DNA of 35,999 nt from positions 44,172 through 80,170 of the forward strand of contig MFWB01000012.1 of the NCBI GenBank assembly GCA_001787205.1, given 5' to 3'. Position 1 is the first letter of the stretch. Each line of letters begins with the position of its first letter. The position numbers and the translations under genes were made by a program. Below the pieces are notes generated by a model, which worked only from the letters and a program-made list of their open reading frames with translations, ran no database searches and was not told where the DNA came from. Below are positions 6,701 through 15,203 of this stretch, in pieces. The DNA is from Candidatus Nomurabacteria bacterium RIFOXYB1_FULL_39_16 (GTDB lineage Bacteria; Patescibacteriota; Minisyncoccia; Phycocordibacterales; UBA9973).

Positions 6701-8333
6701 AGTCTGTGAACACTGTCAACAAAACTTCACAATATCAGATGAAGAGCTAGCTTTGTATAAAAAAGTCGGTTTAAAAGTTCCTGGGTTGTGTTGTGAATGT
6801 CGGTGGAAAAAATATCTTTCGTTTGCTCCTTTTGGTAAATTTAGAAAAGGAAAATCTGATCTCTCGGGGGAAAATTTTATTACAGTTTTACCAGTCAATG
6901 CTCGTTTCCCGATCTATGCTTCTCACGAATGGTGGGGAGACGGCTGGGATCCAATATCTTTTGGACAGGAGTATAATTCGCAAAAATCGTTTTTTACACA
7001 GTTGAAAGAATTACAGGAAAAGGTTCCTCGTCCACACCAAGGTGGCAAAAATAACTTTAACTGTGACTGGTGTGAGGATGTATGGGAGTCAAAAAATTGC
7101 TATTTATCAAGAGCCCTTTTTAAATGTGAAAATCTTAGTTATGGTTACCGAGTTTTAACAAGTAAAGATTCTTTTGATTTAGTTTACTGTTTTGATCTTC
7201 AGAGGTCTTATAATTGTCTTTTTTGCCACAATTCTTTTAATTTAAATTTTTCCGAAAATTCCAAAGATTGTGTTGATTCTAACTTTCTTTTTGATTGTCG
7301 CAATTGCCAAAATTGTACTATGAGCTGGAATCTTAGGAATAAACGTTATTGTATAAGAAATGTGCAATATACTAAAGAAGAGTATGAAAAAGAACTGGCA
7401 AAGTTTAATTTTGGTTCATACAAAAATATAGTTATATTAAAGGAAGAATTTAAAAGAATTTTAAAAAATGAAGCAGTTCATCGAGAAAATTTTAATATTA
7501 AAACTACTAATTCTACAGGGAATTATATGACTAATTGCGACAAATGCATAAATGTTTTTTCCTGGGAAAATTCGCAAAATTGTCAGAATTGTATAAGGGG
7601 TTTAAACTCTAAAGATTCTATTGATCAAGCTTTTACCTGGAATACTGAAAATTCTGGCAATAACGGAACTGTCGATGGTGGTTACCAAATAAAACACTCC
7701 GCGCATTCTGTGGGTAGGTATTCTGAGTATATAGATAACTGTCTTGAGGTAGAATATTGTTTTGGGTGTGTTGGTTTAAGAAAAAAGAAATATTGTATTT
7801 TAAACAAACAATACACAAAAGAAGAATATGAAAAATTGAAAGCAAAAATTGTTTTAGATATGGGGGAAGAATATGGAGAATTTTTTCCATATTCTATGGG
7901 TATTTGCGACTATAATTTTTCGGCAAGTATACTTTATTTTCCCCAAACAACTAAAGAAGAAATATTGAGGGAAGGTGGCTATTGGTCCGAAGAGGATTTT
8001 TCTTCTGAAGATGGAATTTCATCTCTAGAACTCCCCGATGCAATTAAGGACACTGATTTGGGTATTTGTAATCAGGCCTTGATTTGCCCACAAACTCATT
8101 ATAGATTTAATATCTCACAATCAGAATTTGAATTTCATAAAAACAATAATTTTGCTTTGCCACGCGAACATTTTGACAGGAGAATGTTAGAACCCGCGCG
8201 CAAGATGGTAGTATCAAAAAGTTATCCATATAAATGTTTTTATTGTCAAAAGGATATTGAGGCGTATTATTTACCGGAATGGCATTATCAAAAAATAGCC
8301 TGTGAGGAATGCTATAAACAAAATATTGCCTAA
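6675..8333 (+). CDS. Cys-rich zinc-ribbon/solenoid protein, paralog 1
   Basis: Function unknown. A 552-residue protein, one of four related ones in the window. It has an N-terminal ribbon (C11, C14, C40, C42 region), a linker with WWGDGWDPISFGQEY, then two modules rich in Asn-Cys and Ser-Lys-Asp-Cys steps that look like short beta-solenoid turns. Each module is closed by a related motif: YCIRNVQYTKEEYEKE from residue 225 and YCILNKQYTKEEYEKL from residue 373. A further domain has EEYGEFFPYS and FPQTTKEE. The C-terminal ribbon is C521-x2-C524, C543-x2-C546. The second N-terminal ribbon present in paralog 2 has lost its cysteines. No signal peptide or membrane segment is seen, so it is probably cytoplasmic. 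Its start lies inside the end of grpE, suggesting coupled translation. Confidence 0.85.
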   Translation: MNTKNPPTRVCEHCQQNFTISDEELALYKKVGLKVPGLCCECRWKKYLSFAPFGKFRKGKSDLSGENFITVLPVNARFPIYASHEWWGDGWDPISFGQEYNSQKSFFTQLKELQEKVPRPHQGGKNNFNCDWCEDVWESKNCYLSRALFKCENLSYGYRVLTSKDSFDLVYCFDLQRSYNCLFCHNSFNLNFSENSKDCVDSNFLFDCRNCQNCTMSWNLRNKRYCIRNVQYTKEEYEKELAKFNFGSYKNIVILKEEFKRILKNEAVHRENFNIKTTNSTGNYMTNCDKCINVFSWENSQNCQNCIRGLNSKDSIDQAFTWNTENSGNNGTVDGGYQIKHSAHSVGRYSEYIDNCLEVEYCFGCVGLRKKKYCILNKQYTKEEYEKLKAKIVLDMGEEYGEFFPYSMGICDYNFSASILYFPQTTKEEILREGGYWSEEDFSSEDGISSLELPDAIKDTDLGICNQALICPQTHYRFNISQSEFEFHKNNNFALPREHFDRRMLEPARKMVVSKSYPYKCFYCQKDIEAYYLPEWHYQKIACEECYKQNIA

Positions 8334-8373
8334 TACATATATCAGCGATAGCGTAAATATGTAAATTAAAATT

Positions 8374-10095
8374 ATGGAGTATAAACAAGAAACAAAAAAC
8401 TGCCAGAATTGCAAACAAGACTTTACGATAGAGCCGGATGATTTTAATTTTTACGAAAAAATAAAAGTCCCCCCACCTACTTTTTGTCCTGAGTGTAGAT
8501 TTCAAAGAAGAATGGTCTGGCGCAACGAAAGAACTCTTTTTAAAAGAAAATGTGATTTATGTCAGAAAAATATTATTGCTATGTATCGTGAATCCGTGCC
8601 CTTTCCGGTGTATTGTCGGGAGTGCTGGTATGGAGACGGATGGGATGCGACATCTTTCGGCAGAGAATACGATTTTAATAAAACATTTTTTGAACAGTAT
8701 AAGGAACTAATGGATCTAGTACCACGTTTCGCTATTTGGCATAGAGATGCAATTAATTGTCCATATTCAAACTTAGTACGGGAGTCAAAAAATGTTTATC
8801 TTTCAGCTTCAATACTTGGTTCAGAAAATGTTTTTTACTCTAAAACTATTGATAATTCCTTTAATGTTTTTGATAGTTATAATCTCAAAAATTCTCATGA
8901 ATGCTATGAAAACATAGACAGCGACAGAAATTACAATTCACAGTATCTTTTTTTATCCCGAAACTGTGTTGATTGTTGTTATTTGATTGATTGTACCAAT
9001 TGCAGTAATTGTTTTATGTCTTCCAATTTACGCAACAAGCAATTTTATGTAAGGAACAAGAGATACACAAAGGAGGGCTATTTAAAAGAAATAGAGAAGC
9101 TTAATCTTGGCAGTAAAATTATACGAAGTAATCTTATAGATGAATTCCAAACTCTGCGTGCAAACACAATTTATCGCTATGCGGATATCACCCAATCTAA
9201 CAACTCTACGGGAAATGAACTTACAAACACCAAAAATTGTAAAAAATGTTTTAGTGTTTATGATGCCGAAAATTTAAAATACTGCCATCGCTTTTTAAAA
9301 GCAAAAGATTGTTTTGACTCTGACCATGGGGGAATCAATACTGAACTTTTATATGAATGTAACACAGGAGCCAGGAATGATTATAATGTTAAATTTTCTT
9401 ATTCTCCAATAGATCAAGTCAGAGACGTAGACTACACGGATTCTTGCATGTCATCGAAAAATCTTTTTGGATGTGTTGGGATGAAAAATCAAGAAAATGT
9501 AATTTTAAACAAAGTTTATTCAAAAGAAGAATTTGAGATACTACGAGAGCAAATTATAAAACAAATGGATGATGCGCCATTTATAGACAAAGCGGGCAGA
9601 GTTTATAGATATGGAGAATTTTTTCCAATTGAGCTTTCTCCCTGGGCTTATAATGAAACCCTTTCCCAGGAATTCTTTCCTCTCTCTAAAGAGGAAGTAG
9701 AAAAAAACGGTTATTCTTGGTGTGTTCCGGAAGTAAAAAATTTTGAAATTACAATTCAAGCCGAAAACATAAAGGATAATATAGATGAAGTAGACGAAGG
9801 TATCCTGAAAGAAGTTTTGGGATGCGCTCATAAAGGCAAATGTGATCATCAGTGCAGTGTTGCTTTTCGCATCACTGAAACCGAATTTAAATTTTATAAA
9901 AAACACAATATCCCCATACCTGATAAATGCGCAAATTGTAGATACGGAGAGCGTTTTATGCAGGTACCTCTGCCCAGGCTCTACAAACGTCAGTGTATGA
10001 AAAAGGGTTGCTCTAATGAGTTTGAGACTCCTTATGCTTCAGACAGACCCGAAATAATCTATTGTGAGAGGTGTTATCAGCAGGAAATATATTAG
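8374..10095 (+). CDS. Cys-rich zinc-ribbon/solenoid protein, paralog 2
   Basis: Function unknown; 573 residues. This is the copy with the fullest set of metal ligands: ribbon 1 (C10, C13, C38, C41), ribbon 2 (C60, C63, C81, C84), then the conserved WYGDGWDATSFGREYDFNKTFF linker. Two Cys/Asn-rich modules are closed by FYVRNKRYTKEGYLKE (from about residue 224) and NVILNKVYSKEEFEIL (from 375, where the usual YC is replaced). They are followed by YRYGEFFPIELS, an ILKEVLGC segment and CANCRYGER, and the C-terminal ribbon ends YCERCYQQEIY. It lies 40 bases after paralog 1, so the two form a tandem pair. The N-terminal codons are close to paralog 4 at the DNA level. Cytoplasmic location is inferred from the lack of a signal. 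Confidence 0.85.
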   Translation: MEYKQETKNCQNCKQDFTIEPDDFNFYEKIKVPPPTFCPECRFQRRMVWRNERTLFKRKCDLCQKNIIAMYRESVPFPVYCRECWYGDGWDATSFGREYDFNKTFFEQYKELMDLVPRFAIWHRDAINCPYSNLVRESKNVYLSASILGSENVFYSKTIDNSFNVFDSYNLKNSHECYENIDSDRNYNSQYLFLSRNCVDCCYLIDCTNCSNCFMSSNLRNKQFYVRNKRYTKEGYLKEIEKLNLGSKIIRSNLIDEFQTLRANTIYRYADITQSNNSTGNELTNTKNCKKCFSVYDAENLKYCHRFLKAKDCFDSDHGGINTELLYECNTGARNDYNVKFSYSPIDQVRDVDYTDSCMSSKNLFGCVGMKNQENVILNKVYSKEEFEILREQIIKQMDDAPFIDKAGRVYRYGEFFPIELSPWAYNETLSQEFFPLSKEEVEKNGYSWCVPEVKNFEITIQAENIKDNIDEVDEGILKEVLGCAHKGKCDHQCSVAFRITETEFKFYKKHNIPIPDKCANCRYGERFMQVPLPRLYKRQCMKKGCSNEFETPYASDRPEIIYCERCYQQEIY

Positions 10096-10104
10096 TTATC
10101 CACA
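10096..10104 (+). promoter_or_regulatory. Perfect DnaA-box sequence TTATCCACA
   Basis: The consensus 9-mer lies directly after the stop codon of the second Cys-rich gene in the 91-base gap before cutA. It stands alone: no cluster of boxes, AT-rich unwinding region or dnaA gene is nearby. An imperfect hairpin (CCCGTAC with GTATGGG) follows. It may be a stray match or a titration or regulatory site. Confidence 0.4.
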
Positions 10105-10133
10105 CCCGTACTCCCGGGGTATGGGAAGAGGAA

Positions 10134-10139
10134 TATAAT
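10134..10139 (+). promoter_or_regulatory. Possible -10 box for cutA
   Basis: TATAAT at 10134-10139 in the gap before cutA. No clear -35 is seen and the leader would be about 40 bases, longer than at most starts in this window. Confidence 0.4.
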
Positions 10140-10186
10140 ATAAGCAAAGGTCGGACTATTGTGATTTAGGTAACATCTCTATTTTT

Positions 10187-10492
10187 ATGGTATTCATTCA
10201 CACAACTTGTGCCACCGTAAAAGAAGCGGAAACGCTGGGGAAACTCATTATTGATAATAAAATGGGCGCGTGCGTGCATTCTTGGCCAATCAAGTCCATG
10301 TATAAGTGGGAGGGGGAGCTGAAGGCAACTGAGGAGGTGATGATAGTTATCGTTACTTTTGAATCCAAACTGGAAGATGTAAATGACTTGATTTCCAAAC
10401 ATCATAGCTACTCCACTCCTATGATTGCCGGCGTGGATATTCGCAGGATTAACAGGTCCTATAAAGAATGGATGACGCAAAATATTTCCTAG
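10187..10492 (+). CDS. cutA: CutA-like divalent cation tolerance protein
   Basis: A 101-residue protein with the CutA1 pattern: MVFIHTTCATVKEAETLGKLII at the N-terminus, MGACVHSWPIKSMYKWEGELKATEEVMIVIVT in the centre and HSYSTPMIAGVDI near the C-terminus. CutA1 proteins are small trimeric ferredoxin-like proteins linked to copper tolerance; the precise role is unsettled even in model species. It is convergent with the PaaX-like regulator, whose stop is 15 bases away. No U-tract hairpin is seen between them. Confidence 0.85.
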   Translation: MVFIHTTCATVKEAETLGKLIIDNKMGACVHSWPIKSMYKWEGELKATEEVMIVIVTFESKLEDVNDLISKHHSYSTPMIAGVDIRRINRSYKEWMTQNIS

Positions 10493-10506
10493 CGGTTTTC
10501 GTTTTT

Positions 10507-11025
10507 TTATTTTCCGAAAGTTTCAAACAAAACTTTCTTGGTTTCGTCGTCTATGAATTCCGTGACGATAATCATCATCTCGGTGGTGAGGCCCAAATCC
10601 TTTTTTATATTCATAAATAAATTTTCAAAAGGAAAGGGAGAAATCCAAGCAGAATTTTTCAGACACACGAAGCCGGCTTTTTTCAGAAGGTAGCGCAGAC
10701 TTTCGCGTTCGCTTTTTCTATTCTCCGGAAGGTCCAGGAGAATAATTCTCCAAAGTCCATCCCAAGAAGTGGGGACTAAAGCATCTTCGCCTTCAAGACG
10801 TAAAGCATTTAGTTTGGATTTTCCTTCTTTGGTGATGCGTACGAATTTTCGACTGGAAGAATTGAACATTTCAGCGCATCCAGAATCTATGAGATTTTTT
10901 ATAGAACGAGTTATGGCATAAGAAGCCCTGGAGTCGCTCTCATCTTTAAAAGATTCAAGTGGAATAGCCGGTTTGTCTCCTAATATTTTCAGTATTTTAT
11001 TAGAATATTTGGATTTGCTTGACAT
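10507..11025 (-). CDS. PaaX/Cas2-like winged-helix regulator
   Basis: A 172-residue protein. Residues 1-80 look like a winged helix (repeat of Ser/Ala/Ile helices, then a basic wing FNSSSRKFVRITKEGK). Residues about 88-172 (WDGLWRIILLDLPENRKSERESLRYLLKKAGFVCLKNSAWISPF) match the Cas2-like ferredoxin fold at the C-terminus of PaaX-type repressors. Because no CRISPR array or cas gene is present and the DNA-binding half is fused on, a transcriptional role is preferred to Cas2 nuclease. It is divergent from dnaK and their promoters overlap, so dnaK and its own gene are natural candidate targets (inference). Confidence 0.75.
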   Translation of the reverse strand: MSSKSKYSNKILKILGDKPAIPLESFKDESDSRASYAITRSIKNLIDSGCAEMFNSSSRKFVRITKEGKSKLNALRLEGEDALVPTSWDGLWRIILLDLPENRKSERESLRYLLKKAGFVCLKNSAWISPFPFENLFMNIKKDLGLTTEMMIIVTEFIDDETKKVLFETFGK

Positions 11026-11048
11026 AGATATATATTATCATATATACT
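11019..11048 (+). promoter_or_regulatory. Promoter of dnaK
   Basis: A perfect TTGACA (11019-11024) with TATACT (11043-11048) at 18-base spacing. The -35 box lies over the first codons of the divergent regulator gene. The leader to the preferred dnaK start is about 58 bases. No CIRCE element is present. Confidence 0.7.
11032..11040 (-). promoter_or_regulatory. Extended -10 of the PaaX-like gene
   Basis: On the minus strand TGATAATAT lies exactly 6 bases before the ATG at 11025, the same motif and spacing as before trpS. It overlaps the dnaK promoter spacer, so the two promoters probably exclude each other. Confidence 0.6.
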
Positions 11049-11112
11049 ACTTTTATACAAATAATTAGTGGTCGCGAAATATAAGTTAAATTATAAAATA
11101 ATCATAAATCAT

Positions 11113-13008
11113 ATGAGTAAAATAATAGGTATAGATTTAGGTACGACAAATTCGGCAGTAGCTATAATTGAAGGTGGTGCTCCGAAAATTGTAGAGAACG
11201 TAGAAGGTAATCGTACGACTCCTTCAGTCGTAGCTGTGGCGAAAAATGGCGATAGAATCGTCGGTCTTCTAGGCAAGAGACAAGCGGTGACAAATCCCGA
11301 AAATACCGTTTATGGCATCAAGCGTTTTATGGGGCACAATTTTGACGACCCGGAAGTGCAAAAAGATTTAAAGAATGCTTCTTTTAAAATACAAAAATCT
11401 ACTAACGGTGGAGTAGAGATAAAAATCGGAGACAAGTGGATGCGTCCGGAAGAAATTTCCGCGATGATTCTGTCAAAAATAAAATCAGACGTGGAAGCCA
11501 AGCTCGGGGAAAAAATTACTGAAGCGGTGATCACCGTGCCGGCGTATTTCAACGATGCGCAAAGAAAAGCCACAAAGGATGCGGGACAAATTGCCGGGCT
11601 GGATGTGAAGCGTATCATCAATGAACCGACGGCTGCGGCGCTTGCTTATGGATTTAATAAAAAGAAAAATGAAAAAATTGTGGTTTACGATTTCGGTGGC
11701 GGAACCTTTGACGTGTCTGTGCTTGAAATAGGTGATGATGTCATAGAAGTGAAGTCTACCGATGGCGACAGCCACCTGGGTGGACGTGATATTGACCACA
11801 AGATTATTAATTGGATAGCTGAAGAATTCAAGAAAACTTCCGGCGTGGATGTGCGTGGAGATAAGCTTGCCTTGCAACGCTTGGATGAGGCGGCAGAAAA
11901 AGCAAAGATAGAGCTTTCTACCGCTGTTGAAAGTGAAATCAATATTCCTTTCATTACTTCTACCACAGAGGGTCCTCAGCACTTACTCCTTAAAATGACT
12001 CGCGCTCAATTGGAATCAATTGCTGACGAATACATCACCCGTTCTATTGAAATCACCAAACGCGCCATGGCTGCTTCCGGTTTCAAGATGGAAGATATGA
12101 ATGAAATAATAATGGTCGGAGGACAAACCAGAATGCCGAAAATTGTTGAGGAAGTGAAAAAAGTCTTCGGCAAGACTCCAAACCTCTCCATTAACCCAGA
12201 TGAAGTTGTAGCTCTCGGTGCTGCCGTGCAGGCTGGAGTTCTTCAAGGAGATGTGCGTGATGTTCTCCTCCTGGACGTTATTCCTCTATCTCTCGGTATT
12301 GAGACGTTGGGAGGAGTAGCAACAAAATTAATTGAACGCAATACCACTATTCCATCAAATAAATCCCAAGTATTTTCTACCGCTGCGGACAATCAAACTT
12401 CTGTGGAAATCCATATCGTGCAAGGAGAGCGTCCGATGGCATCCGATAACAAATCGCTCGGACGATTTATTCTGGACGGTGTTCCACCAGCTCCTCGCGG
12501 GATGCCACAGATTGAGGTTGCCTTTGATGTGGACGTTAATGGTATCTTGAACGTGACAGCAAAAGATAAGGCTTCCGGCAAGACTCAGTCCATCAGGATT
12601 GAAGCAAGTTCAGGATTGAAAGAAGAAGATATAAAGAAAATGCAAGCGGATGCCGAACTGCATGCGGAAGAAGACAAGAAGAAAAAAGAAGTGGTGGATG
12701 TGAAAAACACCGCTGAAATGATTATTTATACCGCGGAAAAAGCGTTGAAAGACAATGAAGCGAAAATTCCGGCGGAATTGAAAGATAGCGTAAATGCGAA
12801 AATAACCGCGCTTCGTGGCGTAAAAGACGGCACTGACGGGGAAGCAATCAAAAAGGCGACCGAAGAGCTTTCTTCTGAAATGTCCAAGATTGGTGAGGCT
12901 CTAAACAAAGCCGGTGCCGAAACCCCTCCAGCTTCTACTCCGGAAGAACAAAACGAAGAAGTAAAAGAAGCAGAAATTAAAAAAGAAGGAGAAGAACCAA
13001 AAGCCTAG
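11113..13008 (+). CDS. dnaK: Chaperone DnaK (Hsp70)
   Basis: A 631-residue Hsp70: [17 protein letters not shown] (phosphate loop 1), [51 protein letters not shown], then the linker [19 protein letters not shown], the beta substrate-binding domain and a helical lid. The tail ends in an acidic Glu/Lys stretch rather than a classical EEVD-like end. The frame is open up to a GTG at 11068, but the ATG at 11113 gives the universal family start and is preferred. It works with GrpE (6080) and DnaJ (18564). A strong terminator follows. Confidence 0.97.
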   Translation: MSKIIGIDLGTTNSAVAIIEGGAPKIVENVEGNRTTPSVVAVAKNGDRIVGLLGKRQAVTNPENTVYGIKRFMGHNFDDPEVQKDLKNASFKIQKSTNGGVEIKIGDKWMRPEEISAMILSKIKSDVEAKLGEKITEAVITVPAYFNDAQRKATKDAGQIAGLDVKRIINEPTAAALAYGFNKKKNEKIVVYDFGGGTFDVSVLEIGDDVIEVKSTDGDSHLGGRDIDHKIINWIAEEFKKTSGVDVRGDKLALQRLDEAAEKAKIELSTAVESEINIPFITSTTEGPQHLLLKMTRAQLESIADEYITRSIEITKRAMAASGFKMEDMNEIIMVGGQTRMPKIVEEVKKVFGKTPNLSINPDEVVALGAAVQAGVLQGDVRDVLLLDVIPLSLGIETLGGVATKLIERNTTIPSNKSQVFSTAADNQTSVEIHIVQGERPMASDNKSLGRFILDGVPPAPRGMPQIEVAFDVDVNGILNVTAKDKASGKTQSIRIEASSGLKEEDIKKMQADAELHAEEDKKKKEVVDVKNTAEMIIYTAEKALKDNEAKIPAELKDSVNAKITALRGVKDGTDGEAIKKATEELSSEMSKIGEALNKAGAETPPASTPEEQNEEVKEAEIKKEGEEPKA

Positions 13009-13017
13009 TTTTTCACT

Positions 13018-13041
13018 AAAAAGCCCTAAATAGGGCTTTTT
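13018..13041 (+). terminator. Terminator of dnaK
   Basis: A perfect 10-bp stem AAAAAGCCCT (13018-13027) with AGGGCTTTTT (13032-13041) and a 4-base loop, placed 9 bases after the dnaK stop. Confidence 0.9.
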
Positions 13042-13056
13042 AGTTTAATAATTCTC

Positions 13057-13065
13057 TGGTATAAT
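13057..13065 (+). promoter_or_regulatory. Extended -10 of the first ATPase gene
   Basis: TGG followed by a perfect TATAAT (13060-13065), with 8 bases to the ATG at 13074. The -35 region is a poor match, as is common with an extended -10. A leaderless or nearly leaderless mRNA is predicted. Confidence 0.65.
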
Positions 13066-13073
13066 TTATCCGT

Positions 13074-15203
13074 ATGGAACTTCCAGAAATACCCGTAAAT
13101 AAAGACATTACTTATCTTGGACTCACTACCTATAGAGACAAGAACCAGCTTTTTGGCATCAAGCGTAAAGACAGGCGCCAACATGTTTATATTCTCGGAA
13201 AGTCTGGTACCGGTAAATCTGTGCTGATGTTCAATATGATTATTCAGAACATCCAGAACGGCGAAGGGGTCTGTATGGTTGACCCGCACGGAGAAAACGT
13301 GGAAGCTGTCTTGTCCGCCATTCCTCCACACCGAATGAAAGATGTGATTTATTTCAATCCCGCCGATGCTGATTACCATATTGGTTTCAATGTGCTGGAG
13401 CTCGTGGACCCGCAATACAAACATCTCGTGGCGTCAGGACTGATGGGCATCTTTACGAAAATCTGGGCGAACGCTTGGAGCGCCCGCATGGAATATATTT
13501 TAAACAACACCATCCTTGCGTTGCTTGATACTCCCGGCACCACGCTTCTCGGAATTCCGAGAATGCTAGTGGACAAAGATTATCGTCAGAAAATAATTTC
13601 TAATTTGAAAGATCCCGTTATCAAGGCCTTCTGGGTTCACGAATATGAGGCTTGGCAGGATAAATTCCGAAACGAAGCCATCGCCCCGATTCAAAACAAA
13701 GTCGGACAATTTCTCTCCACCTCTATCATCCGAAATGTCGTTGGTCAATCTAAGAGTACCATCAATATTTTTGATATGATGAACGACGGGAAAATTTTCT
13801 TGGTGAATGTTTCTAAAGGGCGCATCGGAGAAGACAACTCGGGGCTCTTGGGGGGAATGATTATTACGAAAATTCAGCTTGCTGCGATGGAGCGTGTGCG
13901 TATTCCAGAAGATCACCGAAGAGACTTCTATCTCTATGTGGACGAATTCCAAAATTTCGTGACGGATGCTTTCGCCGGGATTCTGTCCGAGGCTCGTAAA
14001 TACAGATTGAATCTCACTGTGGCGCACCAATACACCGCCCAGCTGGTGGTGGACAAGAGCTCTGCCGTGCGTGACGCTGTTTTCGGCAACGTCGGAACGA
14101 TGATAGTTTTCCGAGTCGGCTCCGATGACGCGGATTTCTTGGAAAAAGAATTTGACCCGGAATTTACTCCGCAAGACATAGTCAACTTGCCGAACTATAA
14201 AGTTTATATGAAATTGATGATAGATGGTGTTACTTCTAGACCATTTTCCGCAAAGACGCTTCCACAAATGGTAAAGTCTGGTGATAGAAAAATAGAAGAG
14301 GAAGTCATAAAGATTTCTCGAGAACTTTATTGCAGACCGAGGGGAGTTGTAGAGAGGGAAATCAATGAGTGGAGCGAAATGTCCTTGGGGGGTAGTGAGT
14401 ACTCTTCTTCTGGGGGTGGAGGAAACCTGGAAAAATTCCCGATTATTTGTTCGCTTTGCGGACTGGAGAAGACTGTGCCTTTCAAGCCGGAACCGGGCAG
14501 GCCGGCGTATTGTAAAGAATGCATCGCTAAAATAAAATCCGGAGAAGTAAAAGTGGAGAAAAAAGGAAAGGACCAGATAGCCTATGATGAATCCAAATTT
14601 TATAAACCTCTGGCAGACCTCGGGATAGAATTTGAACAAAAAGACAGAGGGAAAGTGGAAGAAGAAAACAGGTCTCCCGAAAGAGGAGCGAGTGATTTTG
14701 CGGAAGTGGGCAAGACTGTTCCTCCAATACAAAAGCCACCTATTCCGGCAAGTAAACCAAGTGTTTTCGGAGCTATTAAAAAAGTATTTACCAAACCTAT
14801 TCACACGAGCGAAAATAAAACAAAAGAGAATTTAGCACTCAAAGAGGTTCTGAACAAATCTCTACCGGACAGACAGGTAAGTCCCGAAGTAAAACCAGTC
14901 TCGACACCGATCTCGGCCCCTGTCTCCTTGGATTCTTTAAAAAACAAAGAAGCTTCGCCCATAGGTCTACAGCCGAGGGAGATTAAAAAACCTATTCATT
15001 CCAGCGGGGATCGAGCAGCTACTGCTGAAGATATGAATAAATTGAAAGATTTGATTGCAGAAAAAACTACCACCCCGGCTAAAGCCACCCCTCCTTCACA
15101 AGGAGGGGAAGAAACTTCTCAAAATAAAGCAAAAGCTTCGCCCGTAGACGGGCTACAGCCGAGGGAAGTGCCAGAAGATGTATTGAAGAAAATTTTAGAA
15201 TAA
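13074..15203 (+). CDS. VirD4/TraG-like ATPase with C-terminal zinc ribbon
   Basis: A 709-residue ATPase of the conjugation-type, FtsK/HerA-like class. Walker A is GKSGTGKS (residues 42-49), followed by MVDPHGENVEAVL. Walker B is in DFYLYVDEFQNFV (about 284-296), and SEARKYRLNLTVAHQ is the conserved sensor-like block. Unlike VirD4 it has no membrane segment. A zinc ribbon C459-x2-C462-x17-C480-x2-C483 follows, then a Pro/Lys-rich disordered tail that contains several in-frame palindromic DNA elements. Such ATPases move DNA or protein in type IV secretion or pilus-related systems; the substrate here is unknown. The next gene, a Cys-rich paralog, begins at the base after its stop codon, and a related ATPase follows that. 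Confidence 0.85.
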   Translation: MELPEIPVNKDITYLGLTTYRDKNQLFGIKRKDRRQHVYILGKSGTGKSVLMFNMIIQNIQNGEGVCMVDPHGENVEAVLSAIPPHRMKDVIYFNPADADYHIGFNVLELVDPQYKHLVASGLMGIFTKIWANAWSARMEYILNNTILALLDTPGTTLLGIPRMLVDKDYRQKIISNLKDPVIKAFWVHEYEAWQDKFRNEAIAPIQNKVGQFLSTSIIRNVVGQSKSTINIFDMMNDGKIFLVNVSKGRIGEDNSGLLGGMIITKIQLAAMERVRIPEDHRRDFYLYVDEFQNFVTDAFAGILSEARKYRLNLTVAHQYTAQLVVDKSSAVRDAVFGNVGTMIVFRVGSDDADFLEKEFDPEFTPQDIVNLPNYKVYMKLMIDGVTSRPFSAKTLPQMVKSGDRKIEEEVIKISRELYCRPRGVVEREINEWSEMSLGGSEYSSSGGGGNLEKFPIICSLCGLEKTVPFKPEPGRPAYCKECIAKIKSGEVKVEKKGKDQIAYDESKFYKPLADLGIEFEQKDRGKVEEENRSPERGASDFAEVGKTVPPIQKPPIPASKPSVFGAIKKVFTKPIHTSENKTKENLALKEVLNKSLPDRQVSPEVKPVSTPISAPVSLDSLKNKEASPIGLQPREIKKPIHSSGDRAATAEDMNKLKDLIAEKTTTPAKATPPSQGGEETSQNKAKASPVDGLQPREVPEDVLKKILE
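14950..14980 (+). repeat. Small dispersed element, copy a (in-frame)
   Basis: Nearly the same sequence as 15134-15166 (both contain AGCTTCGCCC and CTACAGCCGAGGGA), but 3 bases shorter so the frame is kept. Encodes ASPIGLQPRE within the disordered tail of the ATPase. Confidence 0.65.
15088..15108 (+). repeat. In-frame palindrome in the ATPase tail
   Basis: A perfect inverted repeat, CCCCTCCTT (15088-15096) and AAGGAGGGG (15100-15108), with a 3-base loop, encoding a PPSQGGE segment. It lies between the two copies of the AGCTTCGCCC element. Confidence 0.7.
15134..15166 (+). repeat. Small dispersed element, copy b (in-frame)
   Basis: Longer copy of the element at 14950-14980. It includes the perfect palindrome GCCCGTAGACGGGC and encodes ASPVDGLQPRE, 15 codons before the end of the ATPase gene. 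Confidence 0.65.

Noticed and set aside
10096-10140. Possible replication origin near a DnaA box and an AT-rich patch
   Set aside because: A single box only, no dnaA or dnaN nearby and the gap is only 91 bases.
10507-11025. Cas2 and a CRISPR locus
   Set aside because: The Cas2-like fold is fused to a winged helix and no repeats, cas1 or other cas genes are present.
13566-14804. 412-codon open frame on the minus strand
   Set aside because: It lies fully antisense to the ATPase with clear Walker motifs; its translation is His/Arg/Phe-rich in the way of shadow frames.
14832-14840. TTAGCACTC, half of a CIRCE heat-shock operator
   Set aside because: It lies inside the ATPase coding sequence and the second half GAGTGCTAA is absent.
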